Assembly: GCF_022496765.1 (NCBI RefSeq)
Contig: NZ_VANV01000017.1
Span: 98,941 to 162,940, forward strand
Origin: Acidaminobacter sp. JC074
Lineage (GTDB): Bacteria > Bacillota > Clostridia > Peptostreptococcales > Acidaminobacteraceae
Direction: 5' to 3'
Length of the DNA stretch: 64,000 bases
The translations under genes and the position numbers were made by a program. The notes beneath the pieces are model-generated. The model was given only the letters and a program-made list of their open reading frames with translations, was not told where the DNA came from and searched no databases. Each line of letters starts with the position of its first letter. Position 1 is the first letter of the stretch. Of this stretch, positions 36,460 to 45,726 are shown piece after piece.

Positions 36460-37128
36460 CTATTCATTTAAGTGACCACTAAATGACACAATGTTTACTT
36501 TATTTATTGTCTCTACCTTATAGAGATCATCAATCAAGTCATCCTCATCTGCCTCATCAATCGTCACTTCATATATGGACTCTTGTACATCAGCCTCTGT
36601 ATTTTTCATTCTAAGGCGATATTTTTTTATATACTTTTCCATAATAGGTTCCAAATCCTCAAGCTTGAACCTACTGCCTTTAATGATTAATAAATAGGAA
36701 CTGTTTTGCCTGAACCTGAAAAAATGAAACATCAATATCAGACCACTGATTGTTAACGTCCCAATGATGGCAATCAGTATTGCCCCAGTCCCCGCTGAAA
36801 GTCCTATGGCTATGGACCAAAAAAGATAAGAAATGTCTTTAGGTTCCTTAATGGCTGCTCTAAAGCGGACAATCGAAAGAGCTCCGACCATCCCGAGTGA
36901 TAGAACCAGGTTATTTCCTATTACCATTATCACCATGGATGTAATAACCCCTGTAAGGACTATGGAGATATTGAAATTCCTTGAATAAGCAACGCCAGTA
37001 AAAGTTATTTTGTAGACAAGAAAAACAATCAAAGTTAGTAGTATTGTTACTGCTAAATAAACCAAAACTACCTTGTAAGATAAAACGTCATGAGCTTTAA
37101 TTAAATCTGTTAGTCTTTCTAGATTCAT
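36460..37128 (-). CDS. DUF4956 membrane protein
   Basis: 222 aa from the ATG at 37128, which has AGGAGGA 3 bases upstream; the longer frame from 37143 begins in the ribosome binding site. Three or four membrane helices (about 15-130) containing GMVGALSIVRFRAAIKEPKD, the DUF4956 signature, then a cytoplasmic ferredoxin-like domain. DUF4956 proteins are commonly found next to VTC polyphosphate polymerase domains, as here. Confidence 0.9.
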   Translation of the reverse strand: MNLERLTDLIKAHDVLSYKVVLVYLAVTILLTLIVFLVYKITFTGVAYSRNFNISIVLTGVITSMVIMVIGNNLVLSLGMVGALSIVRFRAAIKEPKDISYLFWSIAIGLSAGTGAILIAIIGTLTISGLILMFHFFRFRQNSSYLLIIKGSRFKLEDLEPIMEKYIKKYRLRMKNTEADVQESIYEVTIDEADEDDLIDDLYKVETINKVNIVSFSGHLNE

Positions 37129-37136
37129 ATTTCCTC

Positions 37137-37829
37137 CTAACATTCAGACCATAAAGCATAATAATACTTGCTATATGATACTTTGGTTAGATCAACACAA
37201 GCAAGAATTTCCTTTATCATATCTGGTAAATGGCCAGTGTACTTCACCTCTAATATATAAAGTTCTGGATCAATAATTGGTACCATATTCGGATCTTTTA
37301 AGAAAATATCCTTTTGATGTGTAATGCCTCTAATATGTTTATCAAAATTTACCCTTAAATCAAAACTCTCATGAACATATGCCTCTCTTTCGTAATCCAC
37401 AATAGCACTTAGCCGGTAATGATTCACAGAAAGATAATCATATAACCCAAGCGAAAAATCGTTAGCATAGGTCTTTAGAAGATCAAATTGACCTTTTGAA
37501 AAGGCCTTGGCTTGATCATTTGATATAATCAATGATTCTTTTAAGGAATGTTTATTGATTTTTTCTTTTTTTTCTAGTTTGATCCTCTGATAATCATCAT
37601 CATAGAATCTAAGCCTTATCTTTCGTCTAACCTTAATCCCCATTTCCTTCTCAAAGAAATCTTTCTTATTGAGACTGTCAAAATAGACACTTCTAACTAG
37701 ATAATGGCCTTTAGCACCTGAATGGCTATCCAGCATTAAAATAGATTTAAACAGAGATGACAACAAGGCATATTGATACTGATTAACATAGTACTTTTCT
37801 TCTCTTCTTCTTACACTTAAAAATGACAT
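37137..37829 (-). CDS. VTC-domain (polyphosphate polymerase-like) protein
   Basis: 230 aa starting at the ATG that overlaps the upstream stop (TGATG). The triphosphate-tunnel fold of VTC domains is indicated by EEKYYVNQYQY, VRSVYFDS, alternating basic residues (KVRRKIRLRFYDD, KLEKKEK) and the acidic strand LEVKYTGHLPD. Eukaryotic Vtc4 and bacterial relatives make polyphosphate from ATP. It stands between an aminotransferase and DUF4956; probably membrane-associated through DUF4956. Confidence 0.88.
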   Translation of the reverse strand: MSFLSVRRREEKYYVNQYQYALLSSLFKSILMLDSHSGAKGHYLVRSVYFDSLNKKDFFEKEMGIKVRRKIRLRFYDDDYQRIKLEKKEKINKHSLKESLIISNDQAKAFSKGQFDLLKTYANDFSLGLYDYLSVNHYRLSAIVDYEREAYVHESFDLRVNFDKHIRGITHQKDIFLKDPNMVPIIDPELYILEVKYTGHLPDMIKEILACVDLTKVSYSKYYYALWSEC

Positions 37830-39046
37830 CACATGCTCATTTCTTCTAGAATCTCTTCTAAACACTTACAAACATATACAACGTCCTCTTGCGTCATCAT
37901 TGTATGAAGGGGTAAAGAAATCTCATTTTCATACATCTTATAAGCATTGGGATAGTCCTCTATCTTAAATCCTAGTTCCTTATAGGCTGTATGCATGGGA
38001 AGCGGCTTAAAGTGAACATTTGTTGCAATCTTATGTTCTGCCATTTTAACAATGACTTTGTTTCTAAAAGCCTCATCTTTCTCACTCAAGTTCACAAGCA
38101 TCAAGTGGCCACTTGATGACTGCATAACAGTGTCATGTTTCATATAAGTGACATTCATTTTATCTAAGTAGGATTCATACATACTGATCATTTTTTTCCT
38201 TTTTTCTAAAATACCAGGATAGCGTCTTAACTGAACCAAACCCAGCCCTGCCATGATGTCGGTCATATTACACTTATAAAAGGGGCCAATTATATCGTAT
38301 TCCCAGGCACCAAGTTGATGTTTGGTAAAGGCATCCTTTGATTGTCCATGTAATGAAATCAACATATACTCATGATAAAGTTCTTCAGAATCCAGTTTAT
38401 CCATTTCTCGCCATGTTACTGCTCCACCTTCACCAGTTGTCAAGTTCTTAACGGCGTGGAAAGAAAAACAAGTGAAGTCTGCTACAGAGCCGCACATCCG
38501 GTTTTTATAGTTAGCGCCAAAGGAATGGGCCGAATCTGACATGACAATCACCCTATTAAAGACTTCTTGGTACTTGTTTTCAGCTACAAATAGATCTTTC
38601 TTTTTTTCAATGATTTCATATATTCTATCATAATCACACAAACAGCCGCCGACATCTACAGGTATGATGACTTTAGTCCGTTCTGTAATGGCATTCTCTA
38701 AGGCCTCATAATCGATGTGAAAAGAGTCCTTTTTTGTATCTACCAAGACTATTTTAGCGCCAACATGGTGAATGACACTTGCAGATGCTGTATAGGTATA
38801 AGCACTGGTAATGACCTCGTCTCCTGGACCTACTCCCAGAAGTCTTAAAGTCATTTCCATACATGCTGTCGCTGAGTTCAATGCGACTGCATACTTTGTC
38901 TTACAGTAATCTGCAATGGCTTTTTCAAAGGCTTTAGTCTTAGGACCGGTCGTAATCCAGCCTGATGCTAAAGCATCCATCACTTCATTGATTTCTTCTT
39001 GTGTAATATCTGGTCTTGCAAATCGAATCTGACCCAATCTATCCAT
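37829..39046 (-). CDS. DegT/DnrJ/EryC1/StrS-family sugar aminotransferase
   Basis: 405 aa. PLP-dependent fold; the Lys that forms the internal aldimine is in CFSFHAVKNLTTGEGG, preceded by SDSAHSFGA. ITTGPKTKAFEKAIADY and HFKPLP are also typical. Such enzymes aminate 4-keto-6-deoxy UDP-sugars; a PglF-type dehydratase two genes upstream would supply the substrate, giving a UDP-4-amino-4,6-dideoxy-GlcNAc-type sugar (inference). Confidence 0.93.
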   Translation of the reverse strand: MDRLGQIRFARPDITQEEINEVMDALASGWITTGPKTKAFEKAIADYCKTKYAVALNSATACMEMTLRLLGVGPGDEVITSAYTYTASASVIHHVGAKIVLVDTKKDSFHIDYEALENAITERTKVIIPVDVGGCLCDYDRIYEIIEKKKDLFVAENKYQEVFNRVIVMSDSAHSFGANYKNRMCGSVADFTCFSFHAVKNLTTGEGGAVTWREMDKLDSEELYHEYMLISLHGQSKDAFTKHQLGAWEYDIIGPFYKCNMTDIMAGLGLVQLRRYPGILEKRKKMISMYESYLDKMNVTYMKHDTVMQSSSGHLMLVNLSEKDEAFRNKVIVKMAEHKIATNVHFKPLPMHTAYKELGFKIEDYPNAYKMYENEISLPLHTMMTQEDVVYVCKCLEEILEEMSM

Positions 39047-39055
39047 AAAAACTCC

Positions 39056-39787
39056 TTAGTCTATAAGTTCATCATTTATCATTTTCTCTGCGTTCCTAAA
39101 GGTAACATCTTGGTACATTTCTTTATCATAATATCTTCTTATATAAGCCAATGATTTTTTTATATAGAGAACACTTGAGTTTTTTCTATGTAGGTCTGTC
39201 CCAATAAAATGAACCATTTTTTTTCTAATCATTCTCCTTGCAACTCTTCTTGCATCTCTACCATAATAGCCTAAAAGCGAAGCCAAACTAAGCTGGGTAT
39301 AAACACCAAGGTCAATCAAGTCCTCTAGATTTTCAAAATCACGTTGAATAAACTCATAACGCGCTGGGTGTGCAAGTATCACAAAGTAACCTTCTAATTT
39401 CATATTAAATACAAACTCCTTTAAGGCCTGAATTTCACCAAATAAAGGACATTCAACCAAAACATATTTTGTCTTATTAATGGTCAAGCAATTATTAGCA
39501 TGAATCTGATCTAGTATATTGGGATTGATCATAATTTCATTGGCCAAATATGGGGTAATACCAATACCCTCTTCCTCAATTTTACTTTTTATAATCTCAT
39601 ATTTATCAAATAATTCTGACGTATCTGTCACATACTTAGGCTGTAGAAAGTGAGGTGTAAAGACCATCTTACGCACACCAATCTCATAAAGTTGCTTTAA
39701 CATGACCAAACTGTCCTCTAGAGACTTAGAGCCATCATCTACGTCATATATAATATGGGAATGTATATCGAATAATTTATCTGTCAT
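39056..39787 (-). CDS. CpsB/CapC-type PHP tyrosine phosphatase
   Basis: 243 aa. PHP metal-binding motifs: DIHSHIIYDVDDGS at the N-terminus, FTPHF, HPARYEF, and a C-terminal GTDLH. Counterpart of CpsB, YwqE and EpsB-associated phosphatases that dephosphorylate BY-kinases and so control polysaccharide chain export; the kinase is the Wzz fusion at 53427. Confidence 0.93.
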   Translation of the reverse strand: MTDKLFDIHSHIIYDVDDGSKSLEDSLVMLKQLYEIGVRKMVFTPHFLQPKYVTDTSELFDKYEIIKSKIEEEGIGITPYLANEIMINPNILDQIHANNCLTINKTKYVLVECPLFGEIQALKEFVFNMKLEGYFVILAHPARYEFIQRDFENLEDLIDLGVYTQLSLASLLGYYGRDARRVARRMIRKKMVHFIGTDLHRKNSSVLYIKKSLAYIRRYYDKEMYQDVTFRNAEKMINDELID

Positions 39788-39797
39788 AATTTCATCC

Positions 39798-41684
39798 CTA
39801 ACTTTGTTTTCTATCTTTTTTTATTGAAATGACTTTTTTACTGACTTCTTCTTCGTCTATGTGATAATTGGGTACCAGCTTTTGTATGGCTCTCTTTATT
39901 TCCATATTGTTGTTTCTATATGCTGCACTTTTTAAGCGTTCTAGCGAATAACACAAATCATCAAAATCAATGTTAGTTGTTTTTCCAATGTAGATTTTTT
40001 TATTAGAAGTCTCCACTAGACCTTCTTCCTCTAAGAGAAGTTCTTCATATAATTTTTCACCAGGTCTTAAGCCGATTATTTCTATCTGGATGTCTTTACC
40101 TGGTTCATAGCCTAATAATCGAATCAGATTTTCAGCCAAGGCATAAATGTTGACTGGCTCACCCATGTCCAAAACAAACACCTCGTTATTCTTTGCAAAA
40201 GCACCTGATTGTAAGACAAGCTGAACAGCTTCAGGTATGGTCATAAAATACCTGATGATGTTTTTATGTGTAACTGTTACAGGTCCACCTGCTTTAATTT
40301 GATTTTCAAAAAGAGGTATTACTGATCCATTCGAGCCAAGCACATTTCCAAATCGAACAGTCGTAAAAACAGTATCAGAAACATCTGTCATCGATTGTAC
40401 AATCATTTCACATATACGTTTCGTAGCCCCCATGACACTGGTTGGATTAACAGCTTTATCTGTGGATATAAAGACAAATTTTTCAACATGATAATTGGCT
40501 GCTGCCTTAACCACATTAAAAGTACCCATGCAATTATTCAGCACAGCTTCTCTTGGTGCATGCTCCATCAATGGTACATGTTTATGGGCTGCAGCATGGA
40601 AAACAAGTTGAGGTCTATAAGTAGAAAAGATGTTCATGATATTATCAAAATCCTGAACTGTAGCTATAAGTGTAACCACATCCATGTCCATACCATACTT
40701 CTGTTTAAGCTCATTGGTAATGTCATAAGCATTGTTTTCATAATTGTCGACAATGATCAACTTCCTCGGTTCATAGGTCATCAATTGTCTACAAATTTCT
40801 GATCCGATAGAGCCGCCACCACCTGTTACCATAATGGTTTTACCATTGATCAACTCATTCAATCCAGACTTATCCAGTTGAACTGGATCACGTCCTAATA
40901 GGTCTTCAATATTGACGTCTCTAATATGATGAACACTCACCTTCCCATCGATAATTTCATGAATGCCTGGTACAGTTTTGACCTTACAATTACACTTAGA
41001 ACACTCCATCATAATCTCTTTAACAACTTTAGAGCTTTCAGCAGGAATGGCCAGAATGATTTCGTCAACCTTGTATCGTTTTACAATACTGTAAATATCA
41101 TATCGATTACCAAGTACCTTAACTCCATTGATGTATTGACCAATCATATTGTTTTCTTTTCCTATAAAACCCACCAGGTGGCCAAAGACATTGGGATGTT
41201 CCTTAAGTTCCTTTGCAATCATACTGGCTGTAGCGCCCACACCAATGATTAAGACGTTCTTGTACAAATCCTTATGAAAAAGGTAACCAACATTTTTAAT
41301 TCTTCTAAATACTCGATATGCAAGTCTAACACCAAGCACCCCTATCATTTCTATCAGGAGCGTAATCAGATAAAAAGACAGTGGTAAGGTAGAGTTTTGA
41401 TAAATCAAGTAAAAAATACCAATCATGGATGCTACCAATACAGCTGCAATGCCTCTCATAACTTCTTCTATTGAAGCATAAGACCACATGCTTGAATAAA
41501 GAGAAAACACTCTAAACACGATCAGTTTTAATAACAAGTAAATTAAGATGTTGGAATAAAATATATCAATATAAACGCCAGGTAAAGGCAAATCATATTT
41601 AAGGACAAGCGCTAAAAGAAAGGAAGTACTAATCACAAGTGCATCCAAGAGGAGCATAACCATTTTTTTTGACAGAGTACTCAT
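39798..41684 (-). CDS. Membrane-bound UDP-GlcNAc 4,6-dehydratase (PglF/CapD-type)
   Basis: 628 aa. Four N-terminal membrane helices (to about 125), a Rossmann domain (VLIIGVGATASMIAKEL near 145) and a C-terminal SDR domain with TGGGGSIGSEI, HAAAHKHVPLME and STDKAVNPTSVMGATKR. The MGATK in place of YxxxK is normal for this dehydratase group. Makes UDP-4-keto-6-deoxy-HexNAc at the membrane for the DegT aminotransferase. Confidence 0.94.
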   Translation of the reverse strand: MSTLSKKMVMLLLDALVISTSFLLALVLKYDLPLPGVYIDIFYSNILIYLLLKLIVFRVFSLYSSMWSYASIEEVMRGIAAVLVASMIGIFYLIYQNSTLPLSFYLITLLIEMIGVLGVRLAYRVFRRIKNVGYLFHKDLYKNVLIIGVGATASMIAKELKEHPNVFGHLVGFIGKENNMIGQYINGVKVLGNRYDIYSIVKRYKVDEIILAIPAESSKVVKEIMMECSKCNCKVKTVPGIHEIIDGKVSVHHIRDVNIEDLLGRDPVQLDKSGLNELINGKTIMVTGGGGSIGSEICRQLMTYEPRKLIIVDNYENNAYDITNELKQKYGMDMDVVTLIATVQDFDNIMNIFSTYRPQLVFHAAAHKHVPLMEHAPREAVLNNCMGTFNVVKAAANYHVEKFVFISTDKAVNPTSVMGATKRICEMIVQSMTDVSDTVFTTVRFGNVLGSNGSVIPLFENQIKAGGPVTVTHKNIIRYFMTIPEAVQLVLQSGAFAKNNEVFVLDMGEPVNIYALAENLIRLLGYEPGKDIQIEIIGLRPGEKLYEELLLEEEGLVETSNKKIYIGKTTNIDFDDLCYSLERLKSAAYRNNNMEIKRAIQKLVPNYHIDEEEVSKKVISIKKDRKQS

Positions 41685-41692
41685 AAGACCTC

Positions 41693-42646
41693 CTAGTTGT
41701 TTAAAAACTCGCTTATGTCATTTTTCAGTAACTCAAAATCCTCAATAACCAAATAGTAGATTCCCTTTATATACTGCTCTGAGATATGATTATCAAATGG
41801 TATTCCCATACTCGACACATGATAATCACCCTCTCCATCACTTTCAAGTTGTTCATATATCTCATCTAAATCAAAAGATGTTTCAATTAATGGATATACC
41901 TCTCCAATGAAATAAAGAAGCGATTCATTGTCTAAATTCCCACCATAAGCCATCATTTTCTCCAAAAGTATTCTTTGACGGCCTGTTCTTTCAAAATCAC
42001 CATTACCAACATTTCTAATTCTCACATACTGGAGCGCTTGCGTACCATTTAGCAGATAAGTGCCTTCAGTGTCTATCCCACTAACTTGAGAACTTTCCGC
42101 ACGCGTCACATCCAACTCAACACCACCCATGGCATCCACAATATCAACGACATCTTCAAAGTTAAGAACGATGTACTCATCAACAGCCACACCAAAATTA
42201 TTCTCGAGGGTTTCTTTGGCAAGTTTTTCTCGACCATATGCATAAGCATGACCCAGTTTTGTCTGACCATGATCTTTTATCTCAACATATAAATCTCTCA
42301 TAAACGAGATCAACTTTATGCTTCTTTTGTCGTGATTAATATCTACTAGTATGACAACATCGGATCGGCCCGAATAATTATCTTGTCGTGTGTCCAAACC
42401 AAGAATAAGAAAACTTATATCTTTTTTTTCTATTTTATCTTCTCTTATCTGATCAACTTCTTCTACCACTTCACTTACTTCAGTTTCAGAAATCACGACC
42501 TCATCATTTCTATCATTTTCTGGTAAGGGTTCTGTCCTATATAGATATAAAAGTTGACTTCTTCTAAAGGAAAATATGCCGATAAGGACAATCAAAATCA
42601 CTAAAAGAATTATGATGACTATATATGCTTTTTTCAAAGAAAGCAC
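41693..42646 (-). CDS. LytR-CpsA-Psr (LCP) family ligase
   Basis: 317 aa. One N-terminal membrane helix (about 7-27), a short acidic linker, then the LCP domain: SFLILGLDTRQDNYSGRSDVVILV, SFMRDLYVEI, and RIRNVGNGDFERTGRQR with the lipid-phosphate-binding Arg residues. LCP enzymes attach wall polymers and capsules to peptidoglycan outside the membrane. Confidence 0.93.
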   Translation of the reverse strand: MLSLKKAYIVIIILLVILIVLIGIFSFRRSQLLYLYRTEPLPENDRNDEVVISETEVSEVVEEVDQIREDKIEKKDISFLILGLDTRQDNYSGRSDVVILVDINHDKRSIKLISFMRDLYVEIKDHGQTKLGHAYAYGREKLAKETLENNFGVAVDEYIVLNFEDVVDIVDAMGGVELDVTRAESSQVSGIDTEGTYLLNGTQALQYVRIRNVGNGDFERTGRQRILLEKMMAYGGNLDNESLLYFIGEVYPLIETSFDLDEIYEQLESDGEGDYHVSSMGIPFDNHISEQYIKGIYYLVIEDFELLKNDISEFLNN

Positions 42647-42652
42647 CCCCTA

Positions 42653-43249
42653 TCAGTCCTCATGATTGCTGTATACACCCCTGTGGTTTAAGACAGTTGT
42701 AAAAGTCTTAAAAAATATTCTTAAGTCCAGTTTTAGTGACACATGATTGGCATACCAAGCATCCACCACTCTTTTTTCACGGCTAGACTTATTATTTCTG
42801 TAATAAGCTTGAGAATAACCAGTGATACCTGGTTTAACTTTCATCTTATCCACCTCATCTTTTAAGAAGGTGTCAATACTGTCCTCTAAAGAAGCCCTTG
42901 GACCGATGAGACTCATATCATTCTTAAGAACATTAAGAAGTTGAGGGGTTTCATCTAAAGAAGTCAATCTGATAAAATGACCTACTTTAGTAACTCTTTC
43001 ATCATGGTCGGATGAAAAGGTAGTCCCGTCCTCCATTAAAATATAAGGTGCATTTACCTTCATAGACCTAAACTTATACATCTTAAAAAGCTTAAAGTCC
43101 TTTCCAATTCTATTGGCATTATAAAATATTGGTCCGCCATCTTCTATTTTTATAGCTATGCAAACACCTACAAAAATAATAAGAAATATTGGCAAGCCTA
43201 TGATGCAAACAAGAATATCAAAAATCCGTTTAAAGTATTTTTCATACAT
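42653..43249 (-). CDS. Initiating bacterial sugar transferase (polyprenyl-phosphate glycosyl-1-P transferase)
   Basis: 198 aa, the short PglC/EpsL-like form. One N-terminal membrane segment (about 9-33), then the catalytic domain with GKDFKLFKMYKFRSM, RLTSLDETPQLLNVLKNDMSLIGPR and a C-terminal PGITGYSQ. Transfers the first sugar-1-phosphate to the lipid carrier, starting the repeat unit. Confidence 0.94.
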   Translation of the reverse strand: MYEKYFKRIFDILVCIIGLPIFLIIFVGVCIAIKIEDGGPIFYNANRIGKDFKLFKMYKFRSMKVNAPYILMEDGTTFSSDHDERVTKVGHFIRLTSLDETPQLLNVLKNDMSLIGPRASLEDSIDTFLKDEVDKMKVKPGITGYSQAYYRNNKSSREKRVVDAWYANHVSLKLDLRIFFKTFTTVLNHRGVYSNHED

Positions 43250-43261
43250 ATAAACCTCCTT

Positions 43262-44185
43262 TTAATAGTCGTTATCATCGCCCATTTGTAACAACCAATT
43301 TCTATAATTGTACAGATAATCTTCAGAACCATTAAACGCTCTGACACCAAAGTATCTAATCGGTTCTTTTAACCTAAACCCCCGTTTTTCCAAAGCCACA
43401 TGGTCTGATGTCCCGAGTACAGACCAAGTCGTTATATAATCATAGCCATTCTTTTGACCATAGTTTATAACTGCTTGTAAAAGTCTTTTAAAGCTTGCAA
43501 TATCATCATAAACATAATCAACGATGTTGATCCTATCCTTGTAAGCTTTAAAGACCATATATGACCTAACACAATTACCATCATCAATTACATAATTCAT
43601 GTATTCACTTGAGGGGCAATCATGGTATCTCCATTTTAAATATTTTGATGTTTTATGAATCTGAACTTGGTTAAAAGCTTGCGTCTTATAAACACCTTTA
43701 AATTCATTATCAAGTTTTATCCACAAATCATCTGAAGTTTCGTATTCTAGCTTTAATTCCAATGTCGGTATCTCAGACAATACTTGCCAGCCTAGCTTCG
43801 TTTCATATGAAGGATTAGATAAGTGATTAGGAAATCCAAGTACCATATGATAATCTTTATCCTTTAAATGGTCATATAGAGCCAATCCTAATTTCGTGAA
43901 CAAGCCTCTTCTGATATAATCAGGATCAGTCATGGAATTAATGGATAAGGCACCCATGACAATTTTATTTTCACTAAACATCTCAAATGGGTATGCCGCA
44001 TAAACAGATACGAGGCGACCTTGATCAATGGCAACAGACATCAAAACATCTTTATAAGGGTTGTCTAAGTAACGCCATCTAACAATATCCCTATCAATCT
44101 TAGCAGTGAAACATTTTTTATAAAGGTCGCAGAAGTCATCTAAGTGTTCCTCGAGTTCTTGTCTAGTCAGGATTTTATATTCCAT
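43262..44185 (-). CDS. GNAT-family acyltransferase in the polysaccharide locus
   Basis: 307 aa, larger than a single GNAT. The N-terminal half has the acetyl-CoA motif (TDPDYIRRGLFTKLGLALYDHL); the C-terminal half (KYLKWRYHDCPSSEYMNYVI...GYDYITTWSVLG) looks like a second related domain. Probably modifies a sugar or a surface component. It overlaps the flippase gene by 11 bases. Confidence 0.8.
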   Translation of the reverse strand: MEYKILTRQELEEHLDDFCDLYKKCFTAKIDRDIVRWRYLDNPYKDVLMSVAIDQGRLVSVYAAYPFEMFSENKIVMGALSINSMTDPDYIRRGLFTKLGLALYDHLKDKDYHMVLGFPNHLSNPSYETKLGWQVLSEIPTLELKLEYETSDDLWIKLDNEFKGVYKTQAFNQVQIHKTSKYLKWRYHDCPSSEYMNYVIDDGNCVRSYMVFKAYKDRINIVDYVYDDIASFKRLLQAVINYGQKNGYDYITTWSVLGTSDHVALEKRGFRLKEPIRYFGVRAFNGSEDYLYNYRNWLLQMGDDNDY

Positions 44186-45713
44186 GGTTACCTTCCTTTT
44201 TTTTGAACATGGTCATCACCTTCTTTGGTGAAAACCTGCCAATAACCTCTTTAAACTTAGTAGGTTCAAATACATAGTTTACAGCTAGAAATACAGTTGA
44301 AATAACAATAAAATGCAAAGTAGAAATCATAAACCATTGACCATAACCTGAAACCTCTACTCGAATAAAGTCTGACAGTATATAAATAATCAGGCCTGTT
44401 ATGGCATTTCTAAGCAAACGGCTGATGGTCTGGTATGAAGATGTCTTCAACACATACTTCATTGAGTAATGAATGATATCGACTAGCCTATACATAGAAG
44501 CAATCAAAGTCGCTATCAATACACCATGTATACCTAAAGAAGACACAAAAAACAAGGAAAGTACCATGTTGATTACTGCTTCTAAAAAAGCCCGGTTCTT
44601 AGTCTGTTTGAAATGACCTGCTACACTGATCATGGAATGGTGAATGTTCTTGATCAAGTCTGTTATAAAAACACCTGCAAAGAGCAAATTGGTCCAAGAA
44701 TTTGAATATAAAACACCATCTAATCCATCAGCATAAAGCTTAATAAATGATAGGGCCACCAGGTTTATACTTGTGATGATGACAAATATCAAGCCATAGA
44801 GAATGTACTCGTACAATGAAAATATCTTTCTAAAAGAGGATTTATCCGACTGAGTATAGAGTTCTCCTAATCCGGCTTTTGAAGCCAATATTACAGGTAT
44901 GATGATATTTTTAGACATATAGTAAATAGACCTATAAATAGCATAAATGGAGACCTGTATAAAATCAGTAAAGATAGATAACAATATGATGTCTGTATTA
45001 AAAATGATCAGTTCTGATATTTTATGAGTAAACATGTCCTTTGCATGATTTGAAAGTTTCACATCAATAAAATGCTTAGTTCTTAAATACTTATAATGCA
45101 ATCTAACATAAAGCCATGTTCCAAGTGCCACCAAGGTGTTTGTAAGTATTGGCACAAGTCTTACAACATATATATTCTTACCAAGTTGTATCAAGACAAT
45201 CATCAAAACAGGTCCTAATATATAAGAAACTGCTTTGACAAATTGAGTTACATAAGACCTTTGGTCTGCATATATAAGCATGGTTGCACCAGGATAAATA
45301 AAGAAGTTCGGCAACATCATCAAACCAGTCAACAAGATAATATTAAGCACAGTATCAGGTGGTAAACTATGATTGAAGCTATATGCATATATATAGGCAA
45401 TCACGATCATAAAGATGATATAGAGATAGCCAATCCTTCTAAAATACTTATTTGTCGAGTGAATAACATTGTTTATTTTTTCATGATTACCGTCTGCCAA
45501 GGGTTGATAGAGCATGGCTACAATGGCAAGGCCTATCCCTCCTTCAAGAATGTTTAAGTACTGAACAATCTGAGTGGCAGTCGCAATTAAACCATTCATC
45601 TGAGAACCAAAGGTCTGAATGACCAATCGAATCACTATGAAATTTGAAACAACTCTCAGCCCTAGAGCTACAAATGATACCAAAGAAGTCATAATCATTC
45701 TTTTTGTCCTCAT
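44175..45713 (-). CDS. Wzx-type polysaccharide flippase (MOP superfamily)
   Basis: 512 aa with about 14 hydrophobic segments. The N-terminus (SLVSFVALGLRVVSNFIVIRLVIQTFG...GLIATATQIVQYLNILEGGIG) is typical of flippases moving lipid-linked repeat units across the membrane. Works with the polymerase at 52066. Confidence 0.9.
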   Translation of the reverse strand: MRTKRMIMTSLVSFVALGLRVVSNFIVIRLVIQTFGSQMNGLIATATQIVQYLNILEGGIGLAIVAMLYQPLADGNHEKINNVIHSTNKYFRRIGYLYIIFMIVIAYIYAYSFNHSLPPDTVLNIILLTGLMMLPNFFIYPGATMLIYADQRSYVTQFVKAVSYILGPVLMIVLIQLGKNIYVVRLVPILTNTLVALGTWLYVRLHYKYLRTKHFIDVKLSNHAKDMFTHKISELIIFNTDIILLSIFTDFIQVSIYAIYRSIYYMSKNIIIPVILASKAGLGELYTQSDKSSFRKIFSLYEYILYGLIFVIITSINLVALSFIKLYADGLDGVLYSNSWTNLLFAGVFITDLIKNIHHSMISVAGHFKQTKNRAFLEAVINMVLSLFFVSSLGIHGVLIATLIASMYRLVDIIHYSMKYVLKTSSYQTISRLLRNAITGLIIYILSDFIRVEVSGYGQWFMISTLHFIVISTVFLAVNYVFEPTKFKEVIGRFSPKKVMTMFKKKEGNHGI

Positions 45714-45726
45714 CTGTCACTCCTCT

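Noticed and set aside
40395..40802. Plus-strand 135-codon open frame
   Set aside because: It is antisense to the conserved dehydratase domain and has no start signals or family.
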